From assembly GCA_022376925.1 (NCBI GenBank), contig JAIOJX010000032.1, forward strand, positions 101,796,794 to 101,860,793: a DNA stretch of 64,000 nucleotides, in the 5' to 3' direction. Positions within the stretch are counted from its first letter, which is position 1. Each line of letters starts with the position of its first letter. The translations under genes and the position numbers were made by a program. Positions 35,620 through 44,815 of this stretch are shown here, piece by piece. The DNA comes from Tragulus kanchil. Taxonomy: Eukaryota; Chordata; Mammalia; Artiodactyla; Tragulidae. Under the pieces are notes generated by a model. It was not told the origin of the DNA. It made no database searches and worked only from the letters and a program-made list of their open reading frames with translations.

Positions 35620-36140
35620 CTCTTAGAACTGCTTTTGCAGTATCCCATAGGTTTTGCACTGTCGTGTGTTCATTGTCATTTTCTTCTAGGAACTGTTTAA
35701 TTTCTCCTTTGATTTCCTCAATGATCAGTTGGTTTTTTAGGTATGTATTGTTTAATCTCCATGTGTTTGTGTTTTTAGGGTTTTTTTTTACGGTATTTAG
35801 TCTCTAGTCTCATTGCATTGTGGTCCGAGAAGATAGTTGATATAATTTCAGTTTTCTTGAACTGACTGAGGTTTGATTTGTGGCCCAAGATGTGTTCTAT
35901 CCTGGAGAATGTTCCGTGAGCACTTGAGAAGAAAGTGTATTCTTCTGCTTTTGGGTGGAATGTCCTAAAGATATCGATGAAGTCCATCTTTTATAGTGTG
36001 GCATTTAAGGCTTGTGTTTCTTTATTAATTTTCTGTTTGGACGATCTGTCCATTGGTGTGAGAGGAGTGTTAAAGTCTCCTACTATTATTGTGTTATTAT
36101 TGGTTTCTTCTTTTATGTTTGCAAGTACCTGTCTTATGTA

Positions 36141-38282
36141 TTGAGGTGCCCCTGTGTTGCGTGTGTAGATATTCATGACTGTTATATCTACTCTTGGATG
36201 GATCCCTTAATCATGATGTAGTGACCTGCCTTGTCTCTTAGAATCTTCTTTTCTTTAAAGTCTATTTTGTCTGATATGAGGATTGCTACTCCAGCTTTCT
36301 TTTGATTTCCATTTGCATGGAATATCTTTTTCCAGCCTTTCACTTTCAGTCTATGAGTGTCTCTAGGTCTGAAGTGGGTCTCTTGTAAACAGCATATATA
36401 TCCGTCATGTTTCTGAATCCATTCAGCCAGCCTGTGTCATTTGGTTGGAGCATTTAGTCCATTTATGTTCAAAGTAATTATTGATACGAATGTTCCTATT
36501 GTCATCTTCTTAGAAATTTGGGGTTTGATTTGTAGGACTTATTCTACTCTTATATTTCTTGGCTATATCAGGCCCTTTAACACTTGTTGTAGGGCTGGTT
36601 TTGTGGTACAGAATTCTTTTAGTTTTTGTTTGTCTGAGAAGCTTTTGGCTTCTCCATCAAGTCTGAATGAGATTCTTGCTGGGTAGAAAATTCTTGGTTG
36701 GAGGTTATTCTCTTTTAGTCGTTTAAATGTGTCCTGCCTTTCTCTTCTGACCTGCAGGGTTTCTGTTGAGTGATCCGCTGTTAGACATATGGGGTTTCCT
36801 TTATATGTTATTTGTTGTTTGCTCCTAGCTGCTTTTAGTAATCTGTCTTTATATTTAGTCTGTGTTAGTTTGATTAGAATGTGCCTTGGTGTGTTTCTTC
36901 TGGGGTTTCTCTTGTATGGAACCCTTTGTGCTTCTTGGACTTGGTTGACTATTTCCTTTCCCATGCTGGGGAAGTTTTCAACTATAGCCTCTTCAAGAAG
37001 TTTTTCATAGTCTTTCTTCTCCTCTTCTTCTTTTGGAACTCCTATAATTCTAATGTTGGTGCATTTGATATTGTCCCATAGGTCTTTTAGGCTATCCTCA
37101 GTTCTTTTAATTGTTTGGGCTTTGTTCTGTTCTTCAGCACACATTTCCACCATTCTGTCTTCCAGCTCACTTATCTGTTCTTCTGCCTCCGATACTCTAC
37201 TGTTGAGACCTTCTTTGAGGTGCCCCTGTGTTGCGTGTGTAGATATTCATGACTGTTATATCTACTCTTGGATGGATCCCTTAATCATGATGTAGTGACC
37301 TGCCTTGTCTCTTAGAATCTTCTTTTCTTTAAAGTCTATTTTGTCTGATATGAGGATTGCTACTCCAGCTTTCTTTTGATTTCCATTTGCATGGAATATC
37401 TTTTTCCAGCCTTTCACTTTCAGTCTATGAGTGTCTCTAGGTCTGAAGTGGGTCTCTTGTAAACAGCATATATATCCGTCATGTTTCTGAATCCATTCAG
37501 CCAGCCTGTGTCATTTGGTTGGAGCATTTAGTCCATTTATGTTCAAAGTAATTATTGATACGAATGTTCCTATTGTCATCTTCTTAGAAATTTGGGGTTT
37601 GATTTGTAGGACTTATTCTACTCTTATATTTCTTGGCTATATCAGGCCCTTTAACACTTGTTGTAGGGCTGGTTTTGTGGTACAGAATTCTTTTAGTTTT
37701 TGTTTGTCTGAGAAGCTTTTGGCTTCTCCATCAAGTCTGAATGAGATTCTTGCTGGGTAGAAAATTCTTGGTTGGAGGTTATTCTCTTTTAGTCGTTTAA
37801 ATGTGTCCTGCCTTTCTCTTCTGACCTGCAGGGTTTCTGTTGAGTGATCCGCTGTTAGACATATGGGGTTTCCTTTATATGTTATTTGTTGTTTGCTCCT
37901 AGCTGCTTTTAGTAATCTGTCTTTATATTTAGTCTGTGTTAGTTTGATTAGAATGTGCCTTGGTGTGTTTCTTCTGGGGTTTCTCTTGTATGGAACCCTT
38001 TGTGCTTCTTGGACTTGGTTGACTATTTCCTTTCCCATGCTGGGGAAGTTTTCAACTATAGCCTCTTCAAGAAGTTTTTCATAGTCTTTCTTCTCCTCTT
38101 CTTCTTTTGGAACTCCTATAATTCTAATGTTGGTGCATTTGATATTGTCCCATAGGTCTTTTAGGCTATCCTCAGTTCTTTTAATTGTTTGGGCTTTGTT
38201 CTGTTCTTCAGCACACATTTCCACCATTCTGTCTTCCAGCTCACTTATCTGTTCTTCTGCCTCCGATACTCTACTGTTGAGA
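36141..38282 (+). repeat. Tandem duplication 11 (offset 1074 bp), across ORF1/ORF2
   Basis: 36141-37208 is repeated at 37215-38282 with 6 bp between. The unit holds the C-terminal two thirds of ORF1, the 57-bp spacer and the ORF2 start. No difference seen. Confidence 0.95.
36563..37208 (-). pseudogene. Duplicated L1 ORF1 C-terminal part
   Basis: Same sequence as residues from about 115 of ORF1 to its end (RRM 'NIRIIGVP', CTD, ...LKGLI). It lacks the N-terminus and most of the coiled coil. In the collapsed locus this is the same exon as 37637-38282. Confidence 0.9.
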
Positions 38283-38590
38283 TCTTCTATAGTATTTTTG
38301 AATTCAGCAATTGAGTTGGTTGTCTCCATTTGCTTATTTTTCATTTCTTGCATGTCTCTCCTCAATGCACTAATTTCCTCTAATATTCTGTTTTCGATGT
38401 TCTGCATCCTCATTAGTATAGCTTTTCTGAATTCTCTTTCAGATAGTTTGTCTATCTCCTCCTCTGTCATTTGAAGTGGTGTTTCTCTAGCTTGGTCCTT
38501 CATTTGTGCAGTGTTTCTCTGATGTTTCATTATTAGGTTAATTTTTGTTTCTTTGTGGGTGTCTGTGTGTATGGAGTTCTTTTTCCCCAA
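37637..38590 (-). CDS. L1 ORF1 protein, intact 317 codons
   Basis: ORF1p is the RNA-binding chaperone that coats L1 RNA as a trimer and is needed for retrotransposition. The frame starts MGKKNSIHTDTHKE at 38590 and ends LKGLI at 37637 with no break, close to the length of other mammalian ORF1p (about 340-370 residues). Residues ~45-125 form a heptad-rich coiled coil ('MQNIENRILEEISALRRDMQ', 'SRVSEAEEQISELEDRM'). The RRM follows with 'NIKCTNIRIIGVPKEEE'. The C-terminal domain has 'FPSMGKEIVNQVQEAQRVP', 'RHILIKLTQTKYKDRLLKAA' and 'RISFRLDGEAKSFSDKQK'. ORF2 begins 57 bp downstream. Partial repeats at 36563-37208 and 39025-39732 come from tandem duplications. It is a transposon gene, not a host gene; expression is unknown. 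Confidence 0.93.
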   Translation of the reverse strand: MGKKNSIHTDTHKETKINLIMKHQRNTAQMKDQARETPLQMTEEEIDKLSEREFRKAILMRMQNIENRILEEISALRRDMQEMKNKQMETTNSIAEFKNTIEDLNSRVSEAEEQISELEDRMVEMCAEEQNKAQTIKRTEDSLKDLWDNIKCTNIRIIGVPKEEEEKKDYEKLLEEAIVENFPSMGKEIVNQVQEAQRVPYKRNPRRNTPRHILIKLTQTKYKDRLLKAARSKQQITYKGNPICLTADHSTETLQVRRERQDTFKRLKENNLQPRIFYPARISFRLDGEAKSFSDKQKLKEFCTTKPALQQVLKGLI

Positions 38591-40169
38591 CCAGGCTTAT
38601 TGGTTGAATTCTCCCTTCCTTTGGGTTTCTGTCCTTCTAGAAGGGTTCAGTGGTTTGTGACTTGGATGGTGTTAGGTCTTGTTTACAGATGAATAATCTC
38701 TAGTGTTGTATATTCTTTGATAGTGTGGGGTCTTGGAATCAGGGCTTCTACTCCGAGGATCCTTGGTTTGATGACTGGTCATGGGGTGTAGGCTCTATGT
38801 CAGGTTTGCTATGGTGTTCCGTGATATTAGTTCACATACTAGCATCTGAGGAACAAGAGGTGTGTCCCTGATGGGTGACAGTCTTAAAAGCATGCAGATG
38901 TTTTCTAACATAATCGTAAGATATACATACATACACAGCAATCCCCACAACTGACCAGTTTTACAGAGATAAGGCACAGGAAATCTTTCTGGCAATTCAT
39001 GCAATTATAGATGATACTTTCCCGTTATTTGTTGTTGCTCCTAGCTGCTTTTAGTAATCTGTCTTTATATTTAGTCTGTGTTAGTTTGATTAGAATGTGC
39101 CTTGGTGTGTTTCTTCTGGGGTTTCTCTTGTATGGAACCCTTTGTGCTTCTTGGACTTGGTTGACTATTTCCTTTCCCATGCTGGGGAAGTTTTCAACTA
39201 TAGCCTCTTCAAGAAGTTTTTCATAGTCTTTCTTCTCCTCTTCTTCTTTTGGAACTCCTATAATTCTAATGTTGGTGCATTTGATATTGTCCCATAGGTC
39301 TTTTAGGCTATCCTCAGTTCTTTTAATTGTTTGGGCTTTGTTCTGTTCTTCAGCACACATTTCCACCATTCTGTCTTCCAGCTCACTTATCTGTTCTTCT
39401 GCCTCCGATACTCTACTGTTGAGATCTTCTATAGTATTTTTGAATTCAGCAATTGAGTTGGTTGTCTCCATTTGCTTATTTTTCATTTCTTGCATGTCTC
39501 TCCTCAATGCACTAATTTCCTCTAATATTCTGTTTTCGATGTTCTGCATCCTCATTAGTATAGCTTTTCTGAATTCTCTTTCAGATAGTTTGTCTATCTC
39601 CTCCTCTGTCATTTGAAGTGGTGTTTCTCTAGCTTGGTCCTTCATTTGTGCAGTGTTTCTCTGATGTTTCATTATTAGGTTAATTTTTGTTTCTTTGTGG
39701 GTGTCTGTGTGTATGGAGTTCTTTTTCCCCAACCAGGCTTATTGGTTGAATTCTCCCTTCCTTTGGGTTTCTGTCCTTCTAGAAGGGTTCAGTGGTTTGT
39801 GACTTGGATGGTGTTAGGTCTTGTTTACAGATGAATAATCTCTAGTGTTGTATATTCTTTGATAGTGTGGGGTCTTGGAATCAGGGCTTCTACTCCGAGG
39901 ATCCTTGGTTTGATGACTGGTCATGGGGTGTAGGCTCTATGTCAGGTTTGCTATGGTGTTCCGTGATATTAGTTCACATACTAGCATCTGAGGAACAAGA
40001 GGTGTGTCCCTGATGGGTGACAGTCTTAAAAGCATGCAGATGTTTTCTAACATAATCGTAAGATATACATACATACACAGCAATCCCCACAACTGACCAG
40101 TTTTACAGAGATAAGGCACAGGAAATCTTTCTGGCAATTCATGCAATTATAGATGATACTTTCCCGTTA
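37881..40169 (+). repeat. Tandem duplication 12 (offset 1142-1143 bp), ORF1 and 5' UTR
   Basis: 37881-39027 and 39024-40169 abut with 4 shared bases 'gtta'. The only difference seen is one T lost from a T run about 13 bp into copy two. 36807-37208, 37881-38282 and 39024-39424 are three copies of the same ORF1 piece because this pair overlaps duplication 11. Confidence 0.95.
39025..39732 (-). pseudogene. Duplicated L1 ORF1 N-terminal part
   Basis: A second copy of ORF1 starting MGKKNSIHTDTHKE at 39732 and running through the coiled coil and RRM, then losing frame at the duplication junction (ends ...AARSNNK). It follows the same sequence as 37883-38590. Product of duplication 12. Confidence 0.92.
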
Positions 40170-40504
40170 AGCTTTGAATTAATTAAAATAGTGCCTGAAT
40201 AAATAGATCCAGTGCAAGGTCCTGGCTTGGATAAATTACAGTGAGAGCAATTTTTAACTCGGACATGTGTTGGGGGTGACGAGGAGGAGAGTGTATAGGT
40301 AATGAGAAGGAATGGATTTGTTTTGGAAGGATTTTATAGGGTTAGGTAGCAAAGATTAGTGTGTGTATCGTTTAGTGTATTTGAAAGAGAATAGTGGAGA
40401 CGGGAAGATAGGAAATAATTTATCTAGAGGATATTGGTAGATAGGAAAATGTCTTACATTTAGAACATAGAGGGAGAAAGCAGTGGGAAAGAGGAAAGAG
40501 AATT

Positions 40505-40770
40505 AGAGGTTTCCAAGAATTAAAATTAAAATTAAAAAAAAAACAATAAAATAAAAGTCAAAAAAAGAAATTAAAAATTAAAAAGGGCAGAAAAAATTAA
40601 TAAGAGACCAAAAAACAAAACAAAGCAAAACAAACAAAAAACAAACAAACAAAAAAAAACCAGAATAAACAAACTGATAAACCCAAAATCAGACCAATCA
40701 ATTGAATAAGCAAAATAGTCCACCACAAAGAAACAAGCAAACAAACAAACAAACAAACAAAAAGCTAAAT
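40505..40770. repeat. A-rich tract with (CAAA)n in L1 5' UTR
   Basis: About 265 bp almost devoid of G and T on the + strand, including 'caaacaaacaaacaaacaaa' at 40737-40760. On the L1 sense strand this is a long pyrimidine (T/C) tract just downstream of the GC-rich promoter end. Confidence 0.85.
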
Positions 40771-41309
40771 ACTGTCCCTGGTTTTTATCTTCTCATCTGC
40801 CTGTTGGAAACCAATCTGCTCTTGATGGTGGTGTCTTGATGGTGTAGTCTTTCCCTTATAGCGCCGGTTGCTATGGTTTCTGTTTTTGTGTTCAGCAAAA
40901 TGAGGGCTTTGCTGCCATACTGGGTGCTGGCCGGGATGGTAGGCTGATCCCAGTCCGTCGGGTGGGGGCCGTGGTGCGTGCAGTCCCGTGCTGGAGCGGG
41001 GCGCCCCGGCTCTACCACGCACCCTCCAGTAGTCTCCAATCCCTGCTCTTTCCCTGGCTTCCTCCGCTGCTGCTGCAGCTCTAGGGGTGCGCGGGCTCCT
41101 CCGCCGCTGGCACACGTGTACTACTGGTTAAGTGTCTCAGTCTCAAAGGTGGGCGCGAGCTTTCCCATCCAGCTCGTGCCCAGTCCCTGGTCAGCAACCC
41201 ATGGGCGACTTCCCCTCTCCGTTCAGCAAGCCCTCCAGTTGGAGTGGTTGAACTTTCTCGCGGCGCTGCAGTGAGTCCGGGTTCCAGCAGCTTCTTCAAC
41301 CCTCACTCT

Positions 41310-41393
41310 GGGTTCCGGCGGCTTCTCGCTCCGGGTTCCGGCGGCTTCTCGCTCCGGGTTCCGGCGGCTTCTCGCTCCGGGTTCCGGCAGCTT
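41310..41393 (-). repeat. 23-bp GC-rich minisatellite at the L1 5' end
   Basis: The core 'gggttccggcggcttctcgc' recurs with 23-bp period at 41310, 41333, 41356 and 41379, with a diverged copy at 41279. It sits at the exact 5' terminus of the element, next to the target-site duplication. Position and GC content suggest promoter units. Confidence 0.9.
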
Positions 41394-42537
41394 AGTTACT
41401 AATTTTTGTCCGATTCTTTGTGACCCCATGGACTGCGGCATGCCAGGCTCTTTTGTCCTCCCCTATCTCCTAGAGTTTGCTCAGATTCATGCCCATTAAG
41501 TTGGTGAAGTTATCGAACTATCTCATTCTCTATCACCCTCTTCCCCTCTTGCCTTACTCTTTCCGAGCATCAGGATCTTTTCCAGTGAGTCATCTCTTTG
41601 CATCAAGTGGCCAAAGTATTGGAACTTCAGTTTCAGCGTCAGTCCTTCTGATGAGTATTCAGGGCTGATTTCCTTAGGATTATCTGGTTTGATGTTCTTA
41701 CTATCCCAGGGACTTCAAGAGTCTTCTCCAACACCATAATTTGAAAGCATCAGTTCTTCAGTGCTCAGCCTTCTTTATGGTCCAACTCTCAAATCTGTAT
41801 ATGACACCTGGAAAAACCATAGCTTTGACTATATGAACTTTTCTTGGCAAAGTAATATCACTGCTTTTTTATATGCTAAGTTTGTTATGGTTTTTGGCTG
41901 CAGTCACTGTTCACAGTGATTTTGGAGCCCAAGGAAAGAAAATCTATCTCTGCTTTCACTTATTCCCCTTTCTATTTTCCAAGAAGAGATGGGACAGGAT
42001 ATCATGATCTTAGTTTTTTGAATTTTGAATTTCGACCAGCTTTTAATTTCTCCTTCACCTTCATCAAGAGGCTGTTTAGTTCCTCTTCAATTTCTGCCGC
42101 TAGAGTGGTATCATCTGCATATATGTCGCTGTTGATATTCCTCTAGAGAATCTTGATTCCATCTTGTGATTCATCCAGGCTGTCATTTCACATGATGTAC
42201 TCTGTATATAGGTTATATAAGGAGAGTGACAGTATTCTGCCTTGTCATTCTTCTTTCCCAGTTTTGAACCAGTCTATCTTTCCATGTCCAATTCTAACTA
42301 TTATTTCTTGACACAAATACAGGTTTCTCAGGAGACAGGTAAGGTACTCTTATCTCTTCAAGAATTTTCCACAGTTTGTTTTGATCCACACAGTCAAAGG
42401 CTTTAACATAATCAGTGAAGCAGAGGATGTTTTTCTGTAATTCCTTTGCTTTCTCCATGATACAGTCAACAGTGGCAATTTGATTTCTGGTTTCTCTGCA
42501 TTTTCTAAACCCAACTTTTACATCTGCAAGTTCTAAT
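41394..42537 (-). mobile_element. BovB LINE, antisense, 5' truncated
   Basis: The + strand shows 'gtccgattctttgtgacccc', 'ggactgcggcatgccaggc' and 'ccagtgagtcatctctttgc'. The minus strand encodes BovB reverse-transcriptase motifs: YADDTTLAAEIEEELNSL with YADD at 42110-42121, and TDYVKAFDCVDQNKLW near 42357-42420. The frame between them is broken by stops and shifts, so it is dead. It continues the BovB tail left of the L1 at 28985-29017. The 5' end is truncated near 42537. Confidence 0.93.
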
Positions 42538-42544
42538 TATACTT

Positions 42545-42930
42545 AAATATTAAAATGTAAATTGTAGCAACCTTTTTGGAGGGCAATTTGGGAATATCTG
42601 TTCATTTTTAAAAGTACATACACTTTGATCTACGCATTTCTCTTCTAGATATTTAACTTTATTAACACATTTACAAACATATTTGAACAAGGATGTTTGC
42701 AAAAGCATTGCTTGTAATGACCAAAGACTAAGTACATACTTAGTATGTGTAAGTATGGTATTGGTTAAATTAATTATGCTAATTTAATGGGATACTATGA
42801 AATCATGAGAAAGAATGAAGCAAAAGGTATGCATGTAGACATGGGACAGTCTCCACCCTACTTATAGGAGGCATAAACATCGGACACAGTACACAGCATC
42901 TCTTTATAAGTACATTATACATAGAATGGT
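42545..42930 (+). mobile_element. Old L1 3' fragment, sense
   Basis: 'ttttggagggcaatttggga', 'acactttgatctacgcattt', 'ttgcttgtaatgaccaaaga' and 'aatgggatactatgaaatca' follow the sense order of an old L1M-type 3' region. Confidence 0.7.
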
Positions 42931-43012
42931 TTTGTCAGAGTACTCAGATACTGGTGACAGTGATTGCCTTTGGAAAAGGAAATGGACAAACTGATTGTTT
43001 GGAGTAGAAGGG

Positions 43013-43384
43013 TGCTATGGAATAAATGCTTGTATCCCCTCAAAGTTAATATTTTGAGATCCTAACACCCAATGTGGCTATATTTGGAGTTGGGACCTCT
43101 AAGGAAAACATTAAGGTTAAACACAGTCATAAAGGTAAAGTCCTAATCCAATAGGATTAGTGTCCTTATAGGAAAATACATCAGAGAACTCACTGCCTTT
43201 CCATGCAGGTACCAAGGAAAGGCCACGTAAGGATACAGTGAGAACACAGTCATCTATAAGCTGGAAGACAATTGCCACCAGGAGCTGAATTTGCCAGTAC
43301 CTTGACTTTAGAAAATAAGTGTCTATTGTTTCAGCCACCCAACCCCATAGTATTGTGTTATTTCAGTCCAGGCAGAACAATAGA
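43013..43384 (+). mobile_element. MLT1-like LTR (ERVL-MaLR), old
   Basis: A solitary long-terminal-repeat-like block: 'cccaatgtggctatatttgg', 'gtcctaatccaataggatta', 'gtgtccttataggaaaatac' and a 3' part with 'attgtttcagccacccaacc'. The order fits ancient mammalian MaLR LTRs. No internal retroviral coding region is present. Confidence 0.75.
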
Positions 43385-43953
43385 AAGGGAGACTTTCCAC
43401 TATATACATTTTTCTTTATATTGTAGATAGTTTGGTAAAATTACTTGTTCCCCAAGCCTAATAAAAAGCCACTAAATGAAGAAGGTGGGAAATACCTGCC
43501 CCTCCCTTTATAAAACCCTCAAAGCTCTCAACTTCCTCTCTTCAAGGCTCTTTCCTTTCACTGGCTGTGGACTGGAAGACATGTCCCCACCCCACCAGAG
43601 GCCATCAGTGTTTATTATAGACATCTCGGATACCTAGAAGACTTAGTACATGCAGGTGTTCCTTCAGAATCTGATAGGAGGCATCAGTGTTATTCAGTTT
43701 ATCTTAATCTTCCAGGCTTACCTGACTGGTATAAGAGCAGCAGCAAAGCACATTAGGCGGTGTGTATCTTTCAGAGTTAGGCTTATCTTTGAGGCTTTAG
43801 CTTTGCACCTTATGATTGGCCTTGCCATAGTCATCTGTAAAGCTTCTCTGAGCCTCTGTTTCTTCACTTGAAAAAAAATAGAGACAAGAATCAACAGTGC
43901 ACAGAGAGACCCATTATGAAGATTAGCAATAAAATATAGGCACCCAATAAGTG
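43385..43953. other. Unique sequence, no gene seen
   Basis: No exon, RNA gene or named repeat recognised in about 570 bp. The frame 43650-43871 has no motif. Confidence 0.5.
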
Positions 43954-44090
43954 GCTGCTATTATGACAAAGGATAGTGCTATTTTTTTTAAATCTCTTTT
44001 GTTCTTGAAAGTGACTTTTGAAACCGAACACACACCAGTGGCCATTCTACCTCTTATCAGTGGGACTGCTCACTCTGTATCAAGGCCATG

Positions 44091-44302
44091 TTATTGTTAC
44101 TTAGTCGTTAAGTTGTGTCCAACTCTTTTGCAACCCTATGGACTATAGCCCATCAGTCTCCTCTGTCCATGGGAATTCTCAGGCAAGACTACTGGAGTGG
44201 GTTGCCATTTCTTATCCAGGGGCTCTTCCCAATCCAGGGATCAAAACTGCATCTCTTGCATTGACAGGTGAGTTCTTTACCACTGAGCCACTAGGGAAGC
44301 CT
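44091..44302 (-). mobile_element. Bov-tA SINE, antisense
   Basis: 'ttattgttacttagtcgtta' begins it, then 'ccaactcttttgcaacccta', 'ctctgtccatgggaattctc', 'gagtgggttgccatttctta' and 'ccactgagccactagggaag'. Copy two at 45193-45404. Confidence 0.95.
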
Positions 44303-44463
44303 ATTAAGACCATAGCTTCTTACTAGTTTTCTTATGGCCTGAATTTGGAAGAGCTAGAGATATGTTTTATCTGGTTTGGTAGGAGGATATTTTAAAACCC
44401 TTGCCACTGCCCACAGATAACCATAGATATGCCTTTTTGTTGACCTTAACCACTAGACATTGT

Positions 44464-44815
44464 AATCTTTTTTTATTATTAAAGAAAATCATTTATTTGT
44501 TTATGTTTGACTGTTCTGGGTCTTCGTTGCTTTCTGCAGGCTTTCTCTAGTTGTCTCAAGTGGGGACTACTCTGTTTCTGTGTGCTGGCTTCTTATCATG
44601 GTGGCTTATCTTATTGCAGAACACAGGCTCGAGGCACACAGGTTCAGTAGTTACAGCTCATGTGCTCAGTAGTTATGGCTCATGGGCTCTGTAGTTATGG
44701 CACATGGACTCAGTTCCTCTGTGGCATGTGGGATCTTCCCAGACCAGGGATTGAACCCATATCCCATGCACTAAGACAGGCAGATTCTTGACCACTAGAC
44801 CACCAGGGAAGTCCT
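44464..44815 (-). mobile_element. CHR-family tRNA SINE, antisense
   Basis: 'catggtggcttatcttattg', 'cagaacacaggctcgaggca', then the tRNA head complement 'gaccagggattgaacccata' and 'gaccactagaccaccaggga'. Flanks carry a short repeat around 'taatctt'. It is more diverged than the other CHR-like SINEs here. Copy two at 45566-45918. Confidence 0.85.

Larger units (their letters stand above)
30441..36505 (-). pseudogene. L1 ORF2 (endonuclease-reverse transcriptase), broken, full span
   Basis: The start codon at 36503-36505 (MTIGTF...) lies 57 bp after ORF1. Removing duplications 9 and 10 leaves about 3829 bp, or about 1276 codons, the normal L1 ORF2 length. Endonuclease landmarks are visible: QETH (36374-36385), GDFNTPLT (near 36060) and SDH (35820-35828). 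The reverse transcriptase catalytic FADD is at 33271-33282, and the C-terminal cysteine-rich block is near 30820. Breaks seen: an in-frame TGA about 22 codons in, a 1-nt loss near 36190, a stop near 35994, homopolymer shifts near 35785 and 34193, and an insertion near 32755 followed by an 18-T run. Both copies of each duplicated break share it, so breaks precede or were copied by the duplication. It would encode the reverse transcription machinery if intact. Confidence 0.9.
29018..41393 (-). mobile_element. Full-length L1 (L1-BT type), antisense, nested in BovB
   Basis: The minus strand reads 5' UTR (41393 to about 38591), ORF1, ORF2 and 3' UTR (to 29018). The direct repeat 'tactaattttt' at 29007-29017 and about 41396-41406 is the target-site duplication. 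As assembled it spans 12.4 kb because five tandem duplications (8-12) lie wholly or partly inside it; collapsed it is about 6.8 kb. ORF1 is intact, ORF2 is full span but broken. It inserted into BovB close to that element's 3' end. Confidence 0.93.
38591..41393 (-). promoter_or_regulatory. L1 5' UTR with internal promoter region
   Basis: Sense 5' UTR of the L1, located upstream of ORF1. Its 5' end (about 40900-41393) is GC-rich and CpG-rich ('gagcggggcgccccggctct'), unlike the rest of the window, as expected of an L1 internal promoter. A tandem 23-bp repeat forms the extreme 5' end. About 1.1 kb of the span (39028-40169) is the duplicated copy, so the true length is about 1.7 kb. Promoter activity is inferred from position. 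Confidence 0.75.

Noticed and set aside
40765..41441. Proline/arginine-rich frames in the GC-rich region, which could be taken for a CpG-island first exon
   Set aside because: The region is the L1 5' UTR, bounded by the target-site duplication; the frames overlap on both strands and are chance frames in GC-rich DNA.
43013..43384. A retroviral provirus at the LTR-like block
   Set aside because: Only a solitary LTR-like sequence is present, with no primer-binding site, coding region or second LTR.
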